The notes under the pieces were generated by a model. The model did not search any database. It had not been told where the DNA came from and saw only the letters and a program-made list of their open reading frames with translations. A DNA stretch of 64,000 nt from Cristatella mucedo (Eukaryota; Bryozoa; Phylactolaemata; Cristatellidae). Shown piece after piece: positions 11,226-19,991 of this stretch. Position 1 is the stretch's first letter; every line of letters begins with the position of its first letter. Made by a program: the position numbers and the translations under genes. Location of the stretch: assembly GCA_009760855.2 (NCBI GenBank), contig WPIO01000044.1:1590001-1654000 (forward strand). Reading direction: 5' to 3'.

Positions 11226-11547
11226 CTATATAATTACTAATTAAAATCTTCGATCTATCTAACACTTCTCTAACAATTGGCACTATTCTCAAAAATCTGC
11301 AAGGATCATCTTCTTCAACTACTTGAATAAAACATCTTCTTATAAAATATTTTATATCATATCCATTTGCTTTCTGATTATTAAATCTGCCATATTTGCT
11401 TGTAATATCAAACTCAAAATCAAAATACTTTTCATCTTTAAGTAATAGCACAAAAATTGGTTCTTTTATCGGCATATCCAAATCAGTATTAGGAATTCTT
11501 ACATTTCCAGCTGCAACATAGTCTGGCGGAGGTTCTTCACAATTCAA
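11200..11547 (-). CDS. Unknown 115-residue protein
   Basis: Open frame, acidic N-terminus with a Pro-rich segment (EEPPPDYV), mixed beta/alpha composition, no recognised motif. The next gene's ATG (11225) lies inside its last codons, so the pair is likely co-expressed. The true start may lie further upstream, since the frame begins without a TATAGA element and only 57 bases after the exonuclease frame. Confidence 0.5.
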   Translation of the reverse strand: MNCEEPPPDYVAAGNVRIPNTDLDMPIKEPIFVLLLKDEKYFDFEFDITSKYGRFNNQKANGYDIKYFIRRCFIQVVEEDDPCRFLRIVPIVREVLDRSKILISNYIDESTKSLQ

Positions 11548-11604
11548 TCCAGGAACAAAAATCTCAAACTCAGATTAAAAACATTCACTAAGTTTTTAAA
11601 CATG

Positions 11605-12033
11605 TTAGCCTAGTAAACAATGCGCGTGATATTGTTTCGGTATAAAATCATCAATCATATTCCTGCTCCATAAGCATTTTATTTCTACTAGAGTATTGTT
11701 ATCTATTATTCCATCAGGAGAATTTCTGTATACGCCATCACTACTAAAGCTATCATTTGCATTATCAAGTTTTACTTTTAGATTCATTTCAAAAAACTTT
11801 GCAGCAATAGGCTCAAATACTTTTCCAAACAACATTAGAGAAAATCTCATATTAGAATTATTAGCAATGTATTTTTTTAGTTTTCTGTTAGCAATTAATT
11901 CTATATCAGTTTCAGTCTGATCACCAAATACTAGATCATTTCCAAGCACTGAGTAAACCTCTGAGCCTCCAATATTCAAAGACATTGATTTTTTCCACTC
12001 ATCTGAACCTTGTACAAAATTAAATTTATTCAT
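11605..12033 (-). pseudogene. YqaJ/lambda-exonuclease-type nuclease, C-terminally truncated
   Basis: Predicted PD-(D/E)XK nuclease of the YqaJ-like viral recombinase family, which resects DNA ends for strand annealing. The 142 residues show the family order: N-terminal GSDEWKKS and IGGSEVYSVLG, a helix with FEP (Glu74), then SPDGII (Asp107) and LVEIKC (Glu117, Lys119). The frame stops shortly after the catalytic core, where related proteins continue with roughly another 50-100 residues. Only 57 bases separate it from the next frame, so the tail has been lost. It lies just downstream of the major capsid gene on the same strand. Confidence 0.8.
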
Positions 12034-12045
12034 TATATTTCTGGT

Positions 12046-13584
12046 TTAAATTTTTTTAATGTCACTTCCATCATAGACAGTCACACCTTTGTTGCAAGTG
12101 AAGTTTGCTCCATTGCCGTTTGATGTAAGCTCTGCAGTGTTCTCACAAATAGTTAAATGGTGAATCATTATTTGTGTACCATCAGTTGGTAAAGCAGAAT
12201 TAAATTCAACAGTTACATCAAGTCTAGAAGTGACTCTAAGAGCTTCATCATTATATTGCAGATCAATAACATGAATAGGATAAAGTAATAGCCATTCAGG
12301 ATAAGTTACACCAACAGGTTTTTCAATCTCATTAAGTCCAAGATATTGCTTTCTGAATGTTGTAAAATTCAAATATGATGGAGAGCATTTTCCTTTTTTA
12401 GGTTCGCTAGATCTTAAGACAAACGGACATTGTTTAGAACCATTAGCAAGCACAGAAACATTCTTAATATCGCAATGGTTATATGTGCAAGGATTGCCAG
12501 TGTAGCTGTCAAACTTATTATAATTTTGAGCAGCAACAATCAACCATCTAACTTTATCAATCGTATTTTGAACTGAAAGAGATTTAGTAAATTTAAGTCC
12601 TTGGTTAAGGCTAGTTATGGTAATATTTTCATATCGTCTAACTCTATAGTTAAGTCTTATTTTCTTAGATCTTTCGCTCGATATATCAGCAAGTGCTCTT
12701 TGAATACTTTCTTTAGGTGTTACACAAGGAACAACTAATCTCATTGTTGACATAGCAACCTTAAAAGTTGTATAAGCACCATCATTTGCAACAACAGCAG
12801 TTCCCTTTGTTGCAATAGCATTTGTATTAGTTCCAGCAGCAGCAGATGCACCAGTCAAAATAAAGTTTTTATCATCTCCTCCAATTCTAGTCATTTCTAG
12901 AGTACAAGGAATGTTATATAGAATTTTATTCATATCAACACAAAAGCCAGAAAGTCTTGCTAGAGGAAGTGCGATGCTAAATGTTCCAATATCCGCATCT
13001 GCGTCAATAATATTGTTTGTACCACCTCTTCTATAAATGAAACCATTATTTGAAGTTGTTGCTCCAGATGTACTAGGACTTACATATGAAGTAAGACCAG
13101 TATTAATATCATCCAATGAGTTTGCTTCATCCTTTTTCCATCCAGTTGCAGGTCCTTTACTTCTATTGTAATCATTTGGATAGCATAGAAGACCCATAAG
13201 AGTTGGAACACTTCCAACTGCTTCTTTTAATGGAAGACTTTCGATTTCTTCAACACCAAGCCTAATTCTCATGCTACTAAATAACCAAGCACCAGCGTTG
13301 TTAACTAATCCAGTAGCAAGTGTTCTTTTAAGTACACCAGGTGGATCAGAAGCATTTGCAGGTGTGCTTCCAACTCTTCCTTCAAGTAGAAGATATCCAT
13401 CTGATAGAACATAGCATGTTTGTTGTTCGCTAGGAACAGTAAATGTTACAAGTTTACTAGCAGTACTATCTGTTTCATTTCCGTTTGTCTGATAAAACTC
13501 TGTGTATTGATAATCTTTAATCTTATAATTAGGAAAACTAGGATCGCCTAATTCGAGTATGGTGTCAATCGGTGCACTTGCCAT
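12046..13584 (-). CDS. MCP: Major capsid protein, double-jelly-roll-like
   Basis: A 512-codon frame, uninterrupted, with ATG at 13584 preceded by a TATATAGAG element. It matches the double-jelly-roll-like capsid proteins found in animal Polintons and related viruses by length and by ordered features. These are an N-terminal strand set ending in YLLLEGRV (about 65-72), an NNAGAWLFSSMRIRLGVEEI segment (about 96-115), GFCVDMNKILYNIPCTLEM (about 212-230), a central strand-rich part, and a C-terminal LLLYPIHVIDLQYNDEALR with VTVEFNSALP. It would form the pseudohexameric capsomers. It is the longest intact viral frame in the window. Neighbours are the exonuclease (downstream) and small capsid-associated genes (upstream). 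Confidence 0.9.
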   Translation of the reverse strand: MASAPIDTILELGDPSFPNYKIKDYQYTEFYQTNGNETDSTASKLVTFTVPSEQQTCYVLSDGYLLLEGRVGSTPANASDPPGVLKRTLATGLVNNAGAWLFSSMRIRLGVEEIESLPLKEAVGSVPTLMGLLCYPNDYNRSKGPATGWKKDEANSLDDINTGLTSYVSPSTSGATTSNNGFIYRRGGTNNIIDADADIGTFSIALPLARLSGFCVDMNKILYNIPCTLEMTRIGGDDKNFILTGASAAAGTNTNAIATKGTAVVANDGAYTTFKVAMSTMRLVVPCVTPKESIQRALADISSERSKKIRLNYRVRRYENITITSLNQGLKFTKSLSVQNTIDKVRWLIVAAQNYNKFDSYTGNPCTYNHCDIKNVSVLANGSKQCPFVLRSSEPKKGKCSPSYLNFTTFRKQYLGLNEIEKPVGVTYPEWLLLYPIHVIDLQYNDEALRVTSRLDVTVEFNSALPTDGTQIMIHHLTICENTAELTSNGNGANFTCNKGVTVYDGSDIKKI

Positions 13585-13847
13585 TTCTTCTCTATATAAA
13601 AAAGTAAAAATGTATTTCTTATTCTGAATGTATAAACCAGCGCCAATTTCTTCATGTATTCTCCATATCCATCAGCTCTTGGAGCGGGCCTAATTGCAGG
13701 AACAGCAGATTTCTCTTTTATAACTCTTTATATTTCTTTGTATGTCTTAGGATCGTTTTCTGTTAACGTTTCTGAATAATCCCCTGTCTCTGAATCCTCC
13801 ATCTTTGCCTTATATTTCTTCTTCTTAGGTTTAAGTTTGTTAAGCAT
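13585..13847 (-). pseudogene. Small basic protein upstream of the capsid gene, broken
   Basis: Starts at ATG 13847 with a very basic segment (LKPKKKKYKAK), then an acidic-polar stretch, and meets a TAA after about 43 codons near 13715. The same frame reopens with a Pro/Ala-rich stretch (AVPAIRPAPRADGYGEYMKK), and a shift near 13645 would carry it to just before the capsid ATG. I do not recognise a family; position and charge would suit a core or scaffold protein. Confidence 0.4.
13590..13597 (-). promoter_or_regulatory. TATATAGA start-proximal element, capsid gene
   Basis: Coding-strand TATATAGA five bases before the major capsid ATG; see the shared element described in the findings. Confidence 0.6.
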
Positions 13848-13850
13848 TGC

Positions 13851-14210
13851 TCATTTTATCTCAAGATCAATCTCTTTAAGCTTTCTATCATAATCTTCTT
13901 CTTTTTTACGTTTTTCTATTTCATATTCATATTCTTTCTTTCTTCTTTCCTCTTCTGCTTTATCATCAATGTCTCTACGTTTATTAGCATATTCCTGGTC
14001 AATCTTTTCTTTCTTTGTTTTTAATTCAGTTAATTTTCTAGGTTGATGCATCTCAATACCTTTGTTAGCAATGTTCATGCTAAGTCCAGTAAGTCCAGTA
14101 AGCACAGGTGCTGCTTTTCCAGCATCATCAATAATCTTGTCAAGCACACCAGATCCATAGTATTTTCCACCACTTATCCTACCATGGCCAATTCTGGCAT
14201 AGCTACCCAT
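13851..14210 (-). CDS. Small protein with amphipathic N-terminus and long coiled coil
   Basis: 119 residues. The N-terminus is Gly-rich (GRISGGKYYGSGVLDKI) with a hydrophobic stretch (AAPVLTGLTGLSMNI). The second half is an unbroken charged helix with strong coiled-coil character (KTKKEKIDQEY to the end). ATG at 14210 follows TATAGG by one base. Size, location among capsid genes and the membrane-active-looking N-terminus are compatible with an internal minor capsid or lytic protein like adenovirus pVI, but no sequence motif proves it. Confidence 0.6.
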   Translation of the reverse strand: MGSYARIGHGRISGGKYYGSGVLDKIIDDAGKAAPVLTGLTGLSMNIANKGIEMHQPRKLTELKTKKEKIDQEYANKRRDIDDKAEEERRKKEYEYEIEKRKKEEDYDRKLKEIDLEIK

Positions 14211-14217
14211 CCTATAT
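14211..14217 (-). promoter_or_regulatory. TATAGG variant before the coiled-coil gene
   Basis: AATATAGG directly abuts the ATG at 14210. Confidence 0.45.
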
Positions 14218-14218
14218 T

Positions 14219-15074
14219 ATTTAGAAATTTCTATTGTAGCTATAACATCTGTAATAGTATTTATTGTATTTCTATGTTGATCTGTCAAACTAATTACAAT
14301 ATTGCTAACACCGTCAATGTCTCCACGAGTAGGCAAGAGTAAAATATTTGGAACATGCACGCCATTTTTTTTCCTGGATCAATATCATCAATATCAATTA
14401 AATGTAAAGATAAAGATTGTTCTAAAAATCTCTTTTTATGTTCAACATAGTTTCTACTAGGATCTACAAGATCACAATCAATACTTATCCATTTTACTCC
14501 AGAATTGTCAGGAAGCTGCATTTTATTCCAAGCCTTATTAGTACCAGAAAAATACATAGCTTTTTCTATAGCTTCATATGGAGTTCCACCAACCATTGAA
14601 GCATCAAATGTGCCTTGCTGGTTTGAACTAAATCCTAAAGTATCTCCAATAGAGTTGATCACTCCAGAATTTTTTCCAAGTAATGCAACATAATCACCAA
14701 CAACTTGCATTATTATTCTATCATCTGCATCAACACTAAATCTAATTCCATGCTATTTCTATTATTAAGATTAATGAGTGCAGATGTTGGTTTAACATTT
14801 AATAATGCTTGATTTAATGCAAAGACAATCTCTTTTGACTATCATAATATTCTTCTGGAATAGTAATTGAGAAATTGTTTACAGCTGTCATATTTGCTTT
14901 ATACCAAGACATATCCTTTACTTCAGTAGTAACATTTGATATTATTCTGTTTGTATATGTAAACTCAACTCTCCGTAAGCCTATTTTGTTATAGCCAGAA
15001 TCAGATCCAAGCATTAATGGAGGAACAGGAGTTTTTGAATCTGAACTGGTAGTTCCAGTGATTCTTATAAACAT
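14219..15074 (-). pseudogene. mCP: Minor capsid protein, second tandem copy, frameshifted
   Basis: Read from ATG 15074, the gene passes through frames 15074-14814, 14813-14711 and 14710-14294, and then a final 75-base frame ending at 14219 after an A8 run near 14365. Landmarks are an LGF segment (DTLGFSSNQQG), WISIDCDLV, and a C-terminal strand pattern around IVISLTDQHRNTINTIT. The same landmarks in the same order occur in the upstream gene (LLGFTG, ILINCNLV, ILITITDQNLKV), so the two are tandem paralogues of a minor capsid (probably penton-type) protein. At least three frame breaks. The penton role is inferred from family context. Confidence 0.65.
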
Positions 15075-15089
15075 TCTTATAATATATTT

Positions 15090-15952
15090 TAATAATTTCT
15101 ATTACAGCAGTGATCTGCTGTGAACCAAAATCTAAAACTTTCAAATTTTGGTCTGTAATAGTAATCAATATATCAGAAATAGATTCTTCAACAAGATTGT
15201 GATATTCAAGAGTGTTCGGTTCATATACCATTTGCTCCCACGGATAGAAATTATAAGCAAAAGTTCTAAGAACTTGTGTTTCGATATCATTTATGTAACT
15301 AGTTCCACTAGCAACCAAATTACAGTTTATAAGAATTGAATTAATGTCAGAAACAAAAACTTCACTCTCTGAAAAAATTGTCTCCAGGATCTACAACTAC
15401 TTTCGTTAACTGCTTTCCAGGAGCTGCAGCATATGTATTTAATGGTAGTGTTTTATCAGTTGTATAAACAGTTCCAGTAAATCCGAGTAATGGAGCTATA
15501 GTAGACTTAGTAGCAGCAAATATAAACTCAGCAGGCATAGTAATCCAAGAATTAGAAGTAGCAGTATCAATACTTAAAACAAACTTATCATTTCCAGATA
15601 ATACAATAGAATTATTTATTGTATCAGCAATTCCAATATTTACATCATCAGACACGGCAGCATATATTCCAGGAGAAATCCTTATAATTCGATCACATCC
15701 GCCTGCAAGTCTGTAAACAAAAGTATTGTTTGAAGTTGTTGTGTTTTTAATAGAGTTAGTGCCAACAAATTTTTTGAAGCATACCTTAAACCTTGTGTTA
15801 TTAAGTCCTATTGGATTATTAATTTTAACAGTGATAGGATTAGTAGTTCCAGTTACATTAAAAACGTATCCTTCTTTGCCTGCAATGCTATCGTTTTTGA
15901 TTGACTCAACATTCTTTAGAATATCCTTAGCTACACCTAGAAGATCTGACAT
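15090..15952 (-). pseudogene. mCP: Minor capsid (penton-like) protein, first tandem copy, frameshifted
   Basis: Starts at ATG 15952 directly behind TATATAG. The first frame (to 15362) has a helical N-terminus, then jelly-roll-like strands and the family landmark APLLGFTG near its end. After a break at a T6 run near 15368 the second frame runs to about 15090 and includes ILINCNLVASG, FYPWEQMVYEPNTLEYH and ILITITDQNLKVLDFG. Total length is about 285-290 residues. The order LGF, IxCxLV, YxP, ITDxN is shared with the following gene. It probably forms capsid vertices; a cement role cannot be excluded. Confidence 0.7.
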
Positions 15953-15955
15953 TTT

Positions 15956-15963
15956 CTATATAT
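15956..15963 (-). promoter_or_regulatory. TATATAGA-type element, minor capsid gene
   Basis: ATATATAGA precedes the ATG at 15952 by three bases. Confidence 0.6.
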
Positions 15964-16141
15964 CATATAAAAGTTTATTAATTTTAGCAACATATGACTT
16001 TGGTACTTTTTTAGATTTTGCAAGGTAATCAACAGCAGCACTAATAGATATTACTATCCAGTATTTCCAGCAGCAAGTTCACGGATCCACAATTCAATCT
16101 TATCAAATACTTCATAATCATTGTTTACAACTAATGGAATT
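15957..16141 (-). pseudogene. Small unknown protein, one frame break
   Basis: Two adjoining frames: the first has DYEVFDKIELWIRELAAGN and ends at TAG near 16060. The second ends in a basic helix (VDYLAKSKKVPKSYVAKINK) with its stop at 15957. Together about 60 residues. Unrecognised; it sits tightly between two other small genes of the capsid block. Confidence 0.45.
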
Positions 16142-16143
16142 AT

Positions 16144-16413
16144 TTATATTCCTTTGCAAACTTTTGGTCTTAAATAATCTAAAACTCTTTGCTCTTTCAC
16201 ACTTCTTTTTTTCTTTTTGTCTAGCTCTGCAATAACATTGGAAAGACTTTCCTCACTAAGTTTTTTAACAATTTTTCTTACTGGTTTGGGTAATCCACCA
16301 GTTCTTTTAGCTCCAAATATATCAAGTAAATCTTTCTTTTTATCAACTGTTGATTCATATGCTTTATTTATTTCATCCATTTGTTTACCATCAAATTTAG
16401 TATAATAATTCAT
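16144..16413 (-). CDS. Small basic unknown protein
   Basis: 89 residues with ATG at 16413. Helical and Lys-rich, with a central GGLPKPVRKIVKKL and a second basic block KKKKRSVKEQR. No family recognised. A DNA-binding or core-protein role would fit the charge and the location between capsid and packaging genes, but this is inference. Confidence 0.55.
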   Translation of the reverse strand: MNYYTKFDGKQMDEINKAYESTVDKKKDLLDIFGAKRTGGLPKPVRKIVKKLSEESLSNVIAELDKKKKRSVKEQRVLDYLRPKVCKGI

Positions 16414-16509
16414 TGTGTGTATTCTAAAATATCATGAGCAGTTTTTTAATTATTTTTCAGCATTATACATTTTTTCACTATAAAGTTTTAATCCTAGTTC
16501 ATGCAGTTT

Positions 16510-17147
16510 TTAATCTTTATTTGTACTATCAATTTCATTTATTATTCTTGGTACATAACCGGGGATATATCCATTTTTTTCTTTAAGTATTTTAACTAGA
16601 TTAGCTTTATCCAAGTCTTGTACTACAACAGATCTCTTTGGAGTTCCAGTAGTAGGATATATATTTAACTCTTCAGCTAAACCTTTTTGAGCAGCATCAA
16701 TAGCTTCTCGTATTTCTGGATTTCCTGCATATGTCTTTGCTTGATTTGATATAGTAATCGCTTTTTTATGATTTCCTTCACTAACAGCCTCTCTCGCTTT
16801 TTGAATAGTACTTGATATATCTGGTTTGTGTTTGTATTCTAAAGCTTTTTGTAGTTGTCCTTTATTTTCTATCTGCAAGGCAAGTTTAGGTCTGACTCTT
16901 TTAAGTTTCTCAATGACAACTTTACCTGAGTTATCGGTAGATCAAATGCTTGCTCATTTAGTCTATGCTCAGCAGCATCTCTTACAGCTATTTCTGATTC
17001 TATTCTTTGTATCTCACCAGAATTTTCTAGAATGTTCGCATCTCTTAGATCTTGCAGGTTTTGCAGTTTAGATTCATAATCAAGTGCTTCTTGAAGGCTA
17101 CCTTTGTAAGGTCTTTTGCCACTTGAGTAAATTTTTCCATTAAACAT
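16510..17147 (-). pseudogene. Helical/coiled-coil protein, one frameshift
   Basis: Two frames, 17147-16869 and 16878-16510, overlap by a few bases and follow on the same strand without an intervening start signal, so they look like one gene of about 210 residues with a break near 16870. The first half has SSGKRPYKGSLQEALDYE, and EALDYE recurs in similar form in the second half as KALEYK. Both halves are charged helices, with a Gly/Pro/Tyr segment (NGYIPGYVPRI) near the end. Family unknown. It directly follows the packaging ATPase. Confidence 0.55.
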
Positions 17148-17160
17148 TTTATTATATATA

Positions 17161-17832
17161 TTAAGAATTAAAAAATGTCATTAATTGCTTTCCCTCTGAA
17201 TCAACAGACAAAAATCTACCTTTACTTTCAGTCTTAGTTAGATCGATTACGCAATATCCAAAACGGTTTCTTGTACAAGAGTTAACCGATTCTCTAAATT
17301 GTTTCTTATCAATATCTCCAACGTATGCATCACGGATATACTCGATGTCAGTTGTGTTTTGCTTAAAGATTACTATTAAATTTACATTGGTTCTGATTTC
17401 TCTCCTAGGTATATTAGTAAATCCTTGAGCAAGGTAGAAAATGTTTAAGCCTGTATGTCTTCCTCGTGTGAAATAGTCGAATATCTTTGTCTGATCCTCA
17501 GTCATTAAATCATCATGGACAACTACATTTTTGCAGTGCTTATACGAATCTACTTCTGGCATAGCATCAATTCCATTCACCCATGAGTAAGCTTTGTTTT
17601 CTTTTGTGATTGACATAAGTCCACAATACAACTTTTGATCTAAACTTGAAGCAATAATTGTACAACTGTCATAATTAACCATTCCATAAAATATCCAATT
17701 CATGATGAGTTGTGATTTACCTGAACCACTTAGACCTAAAACTAAAACTCTAATTGGAACATTTGGTAAAGGTTCTTTATGATCAGTATCCACATCTTGC
17801 CCAAAATTAAACGCTCTTACTCGAAGAGACAT
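17161..17832 (-). CDS. ATPase: FtsK/HerA-type genome-packaging ATPase
   Basis: A 223-codon intact frame with ATG at 17832, two bases after a TATAGGA element. Walker A is GLSGSGKS (residues 33-40) in a VLVLGLSGSGKSQLI context. Walker B is NVVVHDD (102-108), hydrophobic strand then Asp-Asp. A downstream FYLAQGFTNIPRREIRTN (about 151-168) matches the sensor/arginine-finger region of A32-like packaging ATPases, followed by VNLIVIFKQN. It would pump the double-stranded genome into capsids. Length is typical of Polinton ATPases. It is divergent from the zinc-ribbon gene at 17867, with a 34-bp shared promoter interval. Confidence 0.93.
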   Translation of the reverse strand: MSLRVRAFNFGQDVDTDHKEPLPNVPIRVLVLGLSGSGKSQLIMNWIFYGMVNYDSCTIIASSLDQKLYCGLMSITKENKAYSWVNGIDAMPEVDSYKHCKNVVVHDDLMTEDQTKIFDYFTRGRHTGLNIFYLAQGFTNIPRREIRTNVNLIVIFKQNTTDIEYIRDAYVGDIDKKQFRESVNSCTRNRFGYCVIDLTKTESKGRFLSVDSEGKQLMTFFNS

Positions 17833-17834
17833 AT

Positions 17835-17840
17835 CCTATA
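17835..17840 (-). promoter_or_regulatory. TATAGG element, packaging ATPase
   Basis: TATAGGAT lies within two bases of the ATG at 17832, in the 34-bp divergent interval. Confidence 0.5.
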
Positions 17841-17859
17841 CTAAAAAAAGTTTTAATAT

Positions 17860-17865
17860 TATAGA
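17860..17865 (+). promoter_or_regulatory. TATAGA element, zinc-ribbon gene
   Basis: TATAGA one base before ATG 17867, on the other side of the same divergent interval. Confidence 0.6.
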
Positions 17866-17866
17866 A

Positions 17867-18210
17867 ATGGAAATTTACTGCTTGAAATGTAAGAAGCCAA
17901 CAGATTTCATTTAAGAGGAGTATGTTGAGATTGATAGTACAAAAGGTCTTATAGGAATGATGAAAGCAATTTGCGTGATTTGTGAAAGTAAAAAGTCAAA
18001 TTTTGTAAAGTTAAGAAGTGTTGGTGAAGGAGTTTTAGCTCATGAGAAAAATTTAGGTGCGAGTGTTGCGAGCGGAGTTTTAGCTCATATGAAAGTACGA
18101 GCGGAGTTTTAGCTCATATGAAAAAGTTAAGTGCGAATATAGCGAGCGGAGTTTTGTCTCACAGGAAAAAGTTTGGTGTTGAAATGAGTAAAGAAAGTAT
18201 TCTTTCTTAA
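17867..18210 (+). pseudogene. Zinc-ribbon protein with tandem GVLAH repeats
   Basis: ATG 17867 lies one base after TATAGA. The N-terminus has two CxxC pairs (YCLKCKKP and ICVICES) separated by about 30 residues, the pattern of a small viral zinc ribbon (DUF5679-like in layout). Then come imperfect repeats of a ten-residue unit (GEGVLAHEKN, ASGVLAHMK, ASGVLSHRKK), matching a DNA repeat GCGAGCGGAGTTTTAGCTCA seen two to three times at 18070-18160. A TAA at codon 16 and a frameshift around 18110 break the gene. The link to DUF5679 rests on spacing only. Confidence 0.5.
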
Positions 18211-18244
18211 CTAAGGAAAACTATCAACAGTTTAAAAAAAAAGA

Positions 18245-18627
18245 AAAAGTACACCACTAACTGACCTCGAAATAAATAACTATGTGAAAGAATCTTATAC
18301 AAAATATTTCAGAGGTGTATTTGCAAGAGATGAATTAAGTTCTCCAGAAGAGAATGAGTGCCTTACTTGCAATACTGGTAAATCAGATCTAGCAATACAT
18401 CATTGGGTAGCTCTTAAAAAAATTGGAGATCGATGTTTTTGTTTTTATTTGATTCGTTCGGTGCTCCTCCAATGCCAGAAGTGATTAATTATTTTGGAAT
18501 TACACCAAGTTTTCAGACTTTTCAACTGCAAAAGTTTAATCAAACAGATTGTGGAATGAGGTGCTTAATCTTCCTTAAATTAATGGAATTTGTCGATTTT
18601 GGTACAGTCATGCAATTATTAACTTGA
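18245..18627 (+). pseudogene. PRO: Adenain-like cysteine protease, frameshifted
   Basis: Maturation protease of the adenovirus/Ulp1 clan (C5-like) that cleaves capsid precursors. Conserved order: N-terminal PLTDLEINNYV and a YFRGVFARDEL segment, then ECLTCNTGKSDLAIHHWVAL with catalytic His in HHW, then FDSFGAPP with the acidic residue (other frame, near 18450), then NQTDCGMRCLIFLK with catalytic Cys near 18553. The break lies in the T-rich stretch 18433-18447. No convincing start; the upstream A9 run near 18234 may hide another break. All three catalytic positions are retained. Confidence 0.85.
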
Positions 18628-18649
18628 ATTAAACAAAATATGTCCACTA

Positions 18650-18655
18650 TATAGA
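18650..18655 (+). promoter_or_regulatory. TATAGA element deciding the start at 18656
   Basis: CTATATAGA runs directly into ATG 18656; this is the main reason to place the gene start there despite the early stop. Confidence 0.6.
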
Positions 18656-19144
18656 ATGAAAAATTAAGAAAAGAAATTTGTAGTCCTCCAAAATTCTGCA
18701 GTTGCTATTCCTAAAGGAAAGCCTGCACACGTTCATGTTGAAAAAAAAATTTCAAAAGATTCAAAACCTTATCTTAGTGCGTGGATGTATATAACAGAAG
18801 AATCACTTCCTTATATTCAAAACAGTGTAGATAGATCGAGTGAACAATTAGAATCTAAGGGATTTGATGCTAGAGCAAGGTCAGCAATTGGAATTAGATT
18901 TGATTTCGGAAAGAAACCTAGTATTATGTTTGATGAAAATTATAAACAAATTAAAGTATCTAGTCCTGCAGACGCAATTAAGAAATTAGGAAATGATTTT
19001 AGTATCACTGGAATCCTTGATGGAAGTTATGTTTCAAAAGAATACTATAATAATGAAGCAAGATTAAATATTAGATTAAAGATTGACCAAGTAAAAGTTT
19101 GTGGTTTTCCAAAGGGATCAGTTTTTAATCCAGCAGAGTTTTAA
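18656..19144 (+). pseudogene. Unknown protein, possible single-strand DNA-binding fold, early stop
   Basis: ATG 18656 follows directly after TATAGA, which decides this start, but codon 4 is TAA; the rest of the frame is open to 19144 (about 160 codons). It has a Lys-rich N-terminus, a helix (IQNSVDRSSEQLESKGFDAR), and a C-terminal half of alternating strands ending SITGILDGSYV, then RLNIRLKIDQVKVCGFP. The ITGILDG...LNIRLKIDQV pattern resembles an OB fold. I assign no family; a replication ssDNA-binding role is only a guess. Confidence 0.5.
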
Positions 19145-19263
19145 AAGAAAAAGAAAAATTAGTTTGCAAGTTAAATTTTTTTAGATCTTTTTCCGAGTGA
19201 TATCAAGCATTATATTAACTATTCCTCGAGCATAATTTTTTTATCTTATTCAGGCTAGCAGGA

Positions 19264-19985
19264 TTACTTACTTTTATCTTTGAGAAAATCAGTAGCAAAT
19301 GAGTCGTTTAATGCTCCGCCAATTGCTCCGCCGGATAAAATCCCCAAGCCCAATTTACTTTTTGCTGCCATGACGGCCGCTACTGTCTTTGCATCTTCAC
19401 GGACATAATTTGGTTGTGTTGGATCAAGAGCAATTCTAGCAGCAGATTCAGCTAATACCAAGTCTGACAAGTTTCTTATTTCTGTTCTTTTAGGTTGTGT
19501 CATTGATGAAGTTTTAGTGTATAAGCTATCGTGGACTAAAGCAGATCTATCTAGATCGTTCGTGCCCTCATAGCCTTCACTCATTCTCTGAGCAAATTTT
19601 GTTCCTGGCCCGGCATAGCTGTAACGTTTAGTTAGTTATTGTTAGTTAGTTATTGTTGAATGAACCGCCTGGAACAAATTTAGATTTTACTCCTGTTGGA
19701 AGAGGCATATGCATTTCTGGGTTTCCAGTTAGTTTATTTATGAAATCTACTATGCCCGAGCCAAATCTTCTATTGTGTTTCAATTGTTTTAAACTTAGAT
19801 TTAGTTGTAAGCCAGTGTTTTTCGATCTACACTTTTCTATTTTATTTTGTTGTGTTTTTGTTACAAAGATAACAATAGTGCCTGATAGGTTCTTTTTTTA
19901 GTCTGATTGAAATAGGTTTATCAGACTTGTGTATCAAGTTTACTTGATGATCTGACAGGTTTAGCATAACCTCGTGGTATTCCAT
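19264..19985 (-). pseudogene. PLA2: Phospholipase A2-like capsid protein, broken
   Basis: ATG at 19985 sits one base behind a TATAGA element. An N-terminal domain (LNLSDHQVNLIHKS) precedes a break in an A-rich run near 19857. The frame then continues to GGSFNNN near 19650. After a second break, beside two tandem copies of a 14-bp unit, the frame gives the Ca-loop (YAGPGT, about 19602-19617) and LDRSALVHDSLY with the His-Asp dyad, then a helix and a Gly-rich tail (GLGILSGGAIGGAL). This is the viral PLA2-like fold, known in parvovirus VP1 and in Polinton-like viruses, thought to help breach endosomal membranes. Catalytic residues remain, frames do not join. Confidence 0.8.
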
Positions 19986-19991
19986 TCTATA
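19986..19991 (-). promoter_or_regulatory. TATAGA element, phospholipase gene
   Basis: TTATAGA runs directly into the ATG at 19985. Confidence 0.6.

Noticed and set aside
17867-18240. CRISPR-like array in the GCGAGCGGAGTTTTAGCTCA repeats
   Set aside because: Too few, unequal units without spacers, inside a eukaryotic element and coding for peptide repeats.
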